Shown here one piece after another: positions 6,920 to 8,578 of a stretch of DNA of 8,578 nt. Source of the stretch: Bacteroidota bacterium (GTDB lineage: Bacteria > Bacteroidota > Bacteroidia > Flavobacteriales > Weeksellaceae); assembly GCA_023458535.1 (NCBI GenBank), contig JAEWYW010000075.1, positions 1 to 8,578 on the forward strand, given 5' to 3'. The position numbers were made by a program, and so were the translations under genes. Numbering within the stretch: the first letter of the stretch is position 1; each line of letters opens with the position of its first letter. A model generated the notes under the pieces. That model worked only from the letters and a program-made list of their open reading frames with translations, was not told the origin of the DNA and did no database searches.

Positions 6920-7603
6920 ATGAAAAAAATACTCTCTTTCACTGCATTAGCGATGTCTATGGCAGTCTATTCACAATGTAACATTCTTGGCGCATCGTCC
7001 CTTACCATCAATCAAATTGAAAAATACAGTGTAGAAATACCAGGACAGTGTCAAGAGTGCTACGATTGGTCTAGTTCCACCGATAAAATAAAGTTCGAAA
7101 CCAATATCAAGCAGAAAGATGTAGTTCTGAAAGCTGTATCAGAAGGACAAACTACCATTTCAGTATCAGTCCTCACAGCTCAAGGCGCTCAGCAATGTTC
7201 AAAACTTCTTGAAATAAAATCAGCAAGTTCAGAAAAAAATTATGGAGGTGTCAACGCCGAAAAAATCACTTGCGAAGTTGGCATTAACGACTTTAAGGAT
7301 GTTCTATTGAACGACGAAACCATTTCTTTTGTATTAGTAACCGCTTCCGACAGCTACCAATACAAATGGACAGTTGGGTATGCAAATGGTGAAAAAAGAG
7401 AATCTACCCTCAAATTACCACAGTTTCCATTCATCAAAAACAACGACATAACTTCTGTACAAGTACGTATACAAACAACTGCTTGTTATAAAGAGCTCAC
7501 CAGACTATATCCACATAATTACTGGAGTCCACCAGTGCAACAAACAATTCCGCAAAGAATTTATGAGCACATAAGTTACGACGAATACATCAAAAAAAAT
7601 TAA
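6920..7603 (+). CDS. small exported protein with two PKD/Ig-like segments, function unknown
   Basis: The 227-residue product begins MKKILSFTALAMSMAVYSQC, a normal signal peptide with likely cleavage at 18-19; the cysteine at 20 lacks a convincing lipobox, so a lipoprotein is less likely. Six cysteines remain (20, 44, 47, 93, 118, 189), including CQEC at 44-47. Two segments show the Y-x-W ... V-x-V ... C layout of flavobacterial PKD/Ig-like domains. One spans about 36-100 (ECYDWSS, then GQTTISVSV, then QQC93); the other spans about 140-192 (YQYKWTV, then VQVRIQTTAC189). No type IX sorting domain is present at the C-terminus (ends SYDEYIKKN). It follows the carboxylase gene by 26 bp, but a functional link is not evident. 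Domain assignment is by pattern only. Confidence 0.8.
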   Translation: MKKILSFTALAMSMAVYSQCNILGASSLTINQIEKYSVEIPGQCQECYDWSSSTDKIKFETNIKQKDVVLKAVSEGQTTISVSVLTAQGAQQCSKLLEIKSASSEKNYGGVNAEKITCEVGINDFKDVLLNDETISFVLVTASDSYQYKWTVGYANGEKRESTLKLPQFPFIKNNDITSVQVRIQTTACYKELTRLYPHNYWSPPVQQTIPQRIYEHISYDEYIKKN

Positions 7604-7613
7604 TAGGAATAGG

Positions 7614-7638
7614 GTTTACGCAGGTAAACATTTTTCTT
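7614..7638 (+). terminator. weak hairpin with T-tract after the exported-protein gene
   Basis: GTTTAC (7614-7619) and GTAAAC (7624-7629) form a 6-bp stem with loop GCAG, followed by ATTTTTCTT. It lies 10 bp after the stop codon and fits a short intrinsic terminator, but the stem is AT-rich and modest. Confidence 0.4.
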
Positions 7639-7727
7639 AGGAGCTTATTCCCGCTATTCGCTTTTACTCCTCGTTCTTGGCTTGCTTCTTAGCTTACTGC
7701 GGGGTATCCGCTTCTATCGGGGCTAGG
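7639..7727 (-). repeat. structured dispersed-repeat-like element (flavobacterial intergenic type)
   Basis: This stretch is markedly more GC-rich than the surrounding DNA. On the minus strand it begins CCTAGCCCCGATAGAAGCGG and ends AGCGGGAATAAGCTCCT. Its outer arms can pair (AGC with GCT, CCCG with CGGG), and an inner GCGG/CCGC hairpin is possible. The layout resembles short intergenic repeats I remember from Flavobacterium and Chryseobacterium genomes, which have conserved AGCCC..GAAGCGG and GCGG..AGCTCCT arms around a variable middle. Only one copy is in this window. I cannot say whether it is transcribed or belongs to a named RNA family. Confidence 0.5.
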
Positions 7728-7774
7728 TAAGAGTAAAAGAGAATGAAAACTTTTCATTATGATAAGTCGCTTCA

Positions 7775-7841
7775 GTTTGAGGTTTAAGGTTTAAAGTTGA
7801 AGTAAATTTTAGATTTTAGATTTTAGATTATAAATTTTAGA
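7775..7841. repeat. heptamer tract 1 (GTTTAAG then TTTTAGA units)
   Basis: Four units of the form GTTTRAR (7775-7802, the last being GTTGAAG) are followed, after TAAA, by five units in exact 7-bp register at 7807-7841: TTTTAGA three times, TTATAAA, and TTTTAGA. No reading frame or RNA gene overlaps it. Confidence 0.8.
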
Positions 7842-7874
7842 TTAGTCAGACTACTCTTCATACTGAAAAACGAG

Positions 7875-7918
7875 TATTTGAGCAAAACTAGGAACTTGTA
7901 TAGGAAACTTGGTTAATT
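7875..7918. repeat. 44-bp core repeat, copy A
   Basis: It runs from TATTTGAGCAAAAC to TTGGTTAATT and is about 39/44 identical to the copy at 8010. It also holds two internal near-copies of TAGGAACTT (7889-7897 and 7901-7910). It lies between heptamer tracts 1 and 2, 33 bp after tract 1. Confidence 0.85.
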
Positions 7919-7920
7919 GA

Positions 7921-7976
7921 CTTTAAACTTTAAACTTTAGACTTTAGACCTTAAACCCTAGACTTTAGACTTTAGA
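7921..7976. repeat. heptamer tract 2, eight CTTTARA units
   Basis: Eight consecutive 7-bp units keep perfect register: CTTTAAA twice, CTTTAGA twice, CCTTAAA, CCCTAGA, CTTTAGA twice. Substitutions occur without length change. Confidence 0.9.
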
Positions 7977-8009
7977 TTCCTTACATATTCTAAAAAAGTT
8001 AAAAACCTA

Positions 8010-8052
8010 TATTTGAGCAAAACCAGGAACTTAAATAGGAAGTTGGTTAATT
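8010..8052. repeat. core repeat, copy B
   Basis: Second copy of the 44-bp core, 135 bp from copy A, with a one-base deletion and a few substitutions (CCAGGAACTT for CTAGGAACTT, AAATAGG for GTATAGG). It is again placed 33 bp after a heptamer tract. Confidence 0.85.
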
Positions 8053-8053
8053 A

Positions 8054-8109
8054 CTATAGACCTTAAACTTTAGGCTTTAGACATTAAACTTTCGACTTTC
8101 GACTTTAAA
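8054..8109. repeat. heptamer tract 3, eight degenerate CTTTARA units
   Basis: Eight units keep 7-bp register: CTATAGA, CCTTAAA, CTTTAGG, CTTTAGA, CATTAAA, CTTTCGA twice, CTTTAAA. Like tract 2 it has exactly eight units and starts directly after a core copy. Confidence 0.85.
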
Positions 8110-8144
8110 CCTAATACTAACTTATTTGTTTTCTTGTTTTTAGG

Positions 8145-8182
8145 GCATAAAAAAAGCTCATCAACAAAGTTGATGAGCTTTT
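8145..8182 (-). terminator. rRNA operon intrinsic terminator
   Basis: A perfect 14-bp stem (8152-8165 with 8169-8182, AAAAGCTCATCAAC) has a 3-base loop. On the minus strand it begins just after the 5S rRNA and runs into TTTTTTTAT. The position and T-tract identify it as the end of the rRNA transcript. Confidence 0.9.
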
Positions 8183-8190
8183 AAAAAAAA

Positions 8191-8297
<107 letters not shown>

Positions 8298-8452
8298 ATA
8301 TTGTATTAAGAGTTTAGCTTTTAGAAGTTAGAGGTTAGTTATTTACTAACTTCTAATATCTAGTTTCTAATTTCTATTTTATCGGTAAATATACATCACA
8401 AAGGCAAAACCTTTATCGCACTTATAAGAACTTGTTTAATTGCAACCTATCA
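8298..8452 (-). other. 23S-5S rRNA internal spacer with 7-bp periodic sequence
   Basis: About 155 bp with no tRNA. Forward-strand units GTTTAGC, TTTTAGA, AGTTAGA, GGTTAGT (8312-8339) and TTCTAAT, ATCTAGT, TTCTAAT, TTCTATT (8351-8378) keep 7-bp register on either side of a centre. As a result TTAGAAGTTAG (8321-8331) and CTAACTTCTAA (8346-8356) form an 11-bp inverted repeat. Near the 23S end, AAAGG/CCTTT (8400-8404 with 8410-8414) forms a small hairpin. Confidence 0.75.
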
Positions 8453-8578
8453 GGCTATAAATCTACGGGTAATTAGTACTACTCGGCTATGACATTACTG
8501 CCTTTACACCTGTAGCCTATCAACGTTGTCATCTCCAACGACCCTTAAAAGATGTCTCATCTTGAGGCAGGTTTCGCA
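8453..8578 (-). rRNA. rrl: 23S ribosomal RNA, 3' end (cut by window edge)
   Basis: On the minus strand the sequence enters as TGCGAAACCTGCCTCAAGAT. It continues with GAGACATC, GGGTCGTTGGAGATGAC, AACGTTGATAGGCTACAGG, TGTAAAGGCAGTAATGTC and GAGTAGTACTAATTACCCG, which is the conserved 3' terminal part of 23S rRNA. The mature end is placed near the AGCCT at about 8453 by comparison with the known 3' terminal helix, with an uncertainty of several bases. The rest of the gene lies to the right of the window. Confidence 0.93.

Noticed and set aside
5062..7896. 12-base match AAACTAGGAACT shared by the orphan leader (5062-5073) and core repeat A (7885-7896)
   Set aside because: About two such matches are expected by chance in an 8.6-kb window, more in AT-rich DNA, and the flanks do not match.
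7604..8144. Heptamer and core repeats considered as a CRISPR array
   Set aside because: Units are 7 bp without unique spacers, the 44-bp core occurs only twice and is imperfect, and no cas genes are present.

Overview
The window looks like a chromosomal segment of a Bacteroidota bacterium, most likely class Flavobacteriia and possibly the Chryseobacterium/Riemerella group (Weeksellaceae). The reasons are AT-rich DNA, Bacteroidota-type -7 promoter boxes (TAnnTTTG), A-rich start-site contexts without strong Shine-Dalgarno sequences, a PorV/PorQ-family outer-membrane protein, and flavobacterial-type 23S/5S rRNA ends. The genus is not resolved.

Left part (1-2142): the N-terminal third of an IS982-family transposase runs off the left edge on the minus strand. 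Its probable IS end lies about 22 bp upstream of a complete uvrC (GTG start), whose -7 box sits only four bases before the start codon.

Middle (2145-4963, minus strand): a tightly packed likely operon, read right to left, of an EamA-type transporter, a PorV/PorQ-family beta-barrel protein and an exported protein of unknown function. It converges on uvrC with only two bases between the stop codons. The EamA gene is best started at 4924, where it has the same box-N4-start geometry as uvrC. Further upstream (4996-5158) are a minus-strand -7 box and a perfect 13-bp hairpin with a T-tract that no annotated gene explains. They could be a small RNA or a terminator-containing leader.

Right of that, on the plus strand: an acyl-CoA carboxylase beta subunit of the methylcrotonyl-CoA carboxylase type (5265-6893), then a small exported cysteine-containing protein with PKD/Ig-like features (6920-7603).

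Right end (7604-8578): about 590 bp without genes. It holds a weak hairpin terminator, a dispersed-repeat-like structured element (7639-7727), and a higher-order array of heptamer tracts (CTTTARA/TTTTAGA, strict 7-bp register) separated by two copies of a 44-bp core. After it comes the 3' end of an rRNA operon on the minus strand: rRNA terminator, 5S rRNA, a spacer that also carries 7-bp periodic sequence, and the last ~125 nt of 23S rRNA. No defence system, CRISPR array, tRNA or phage gene is visible. The main unexplained content is the noncoding DNA.
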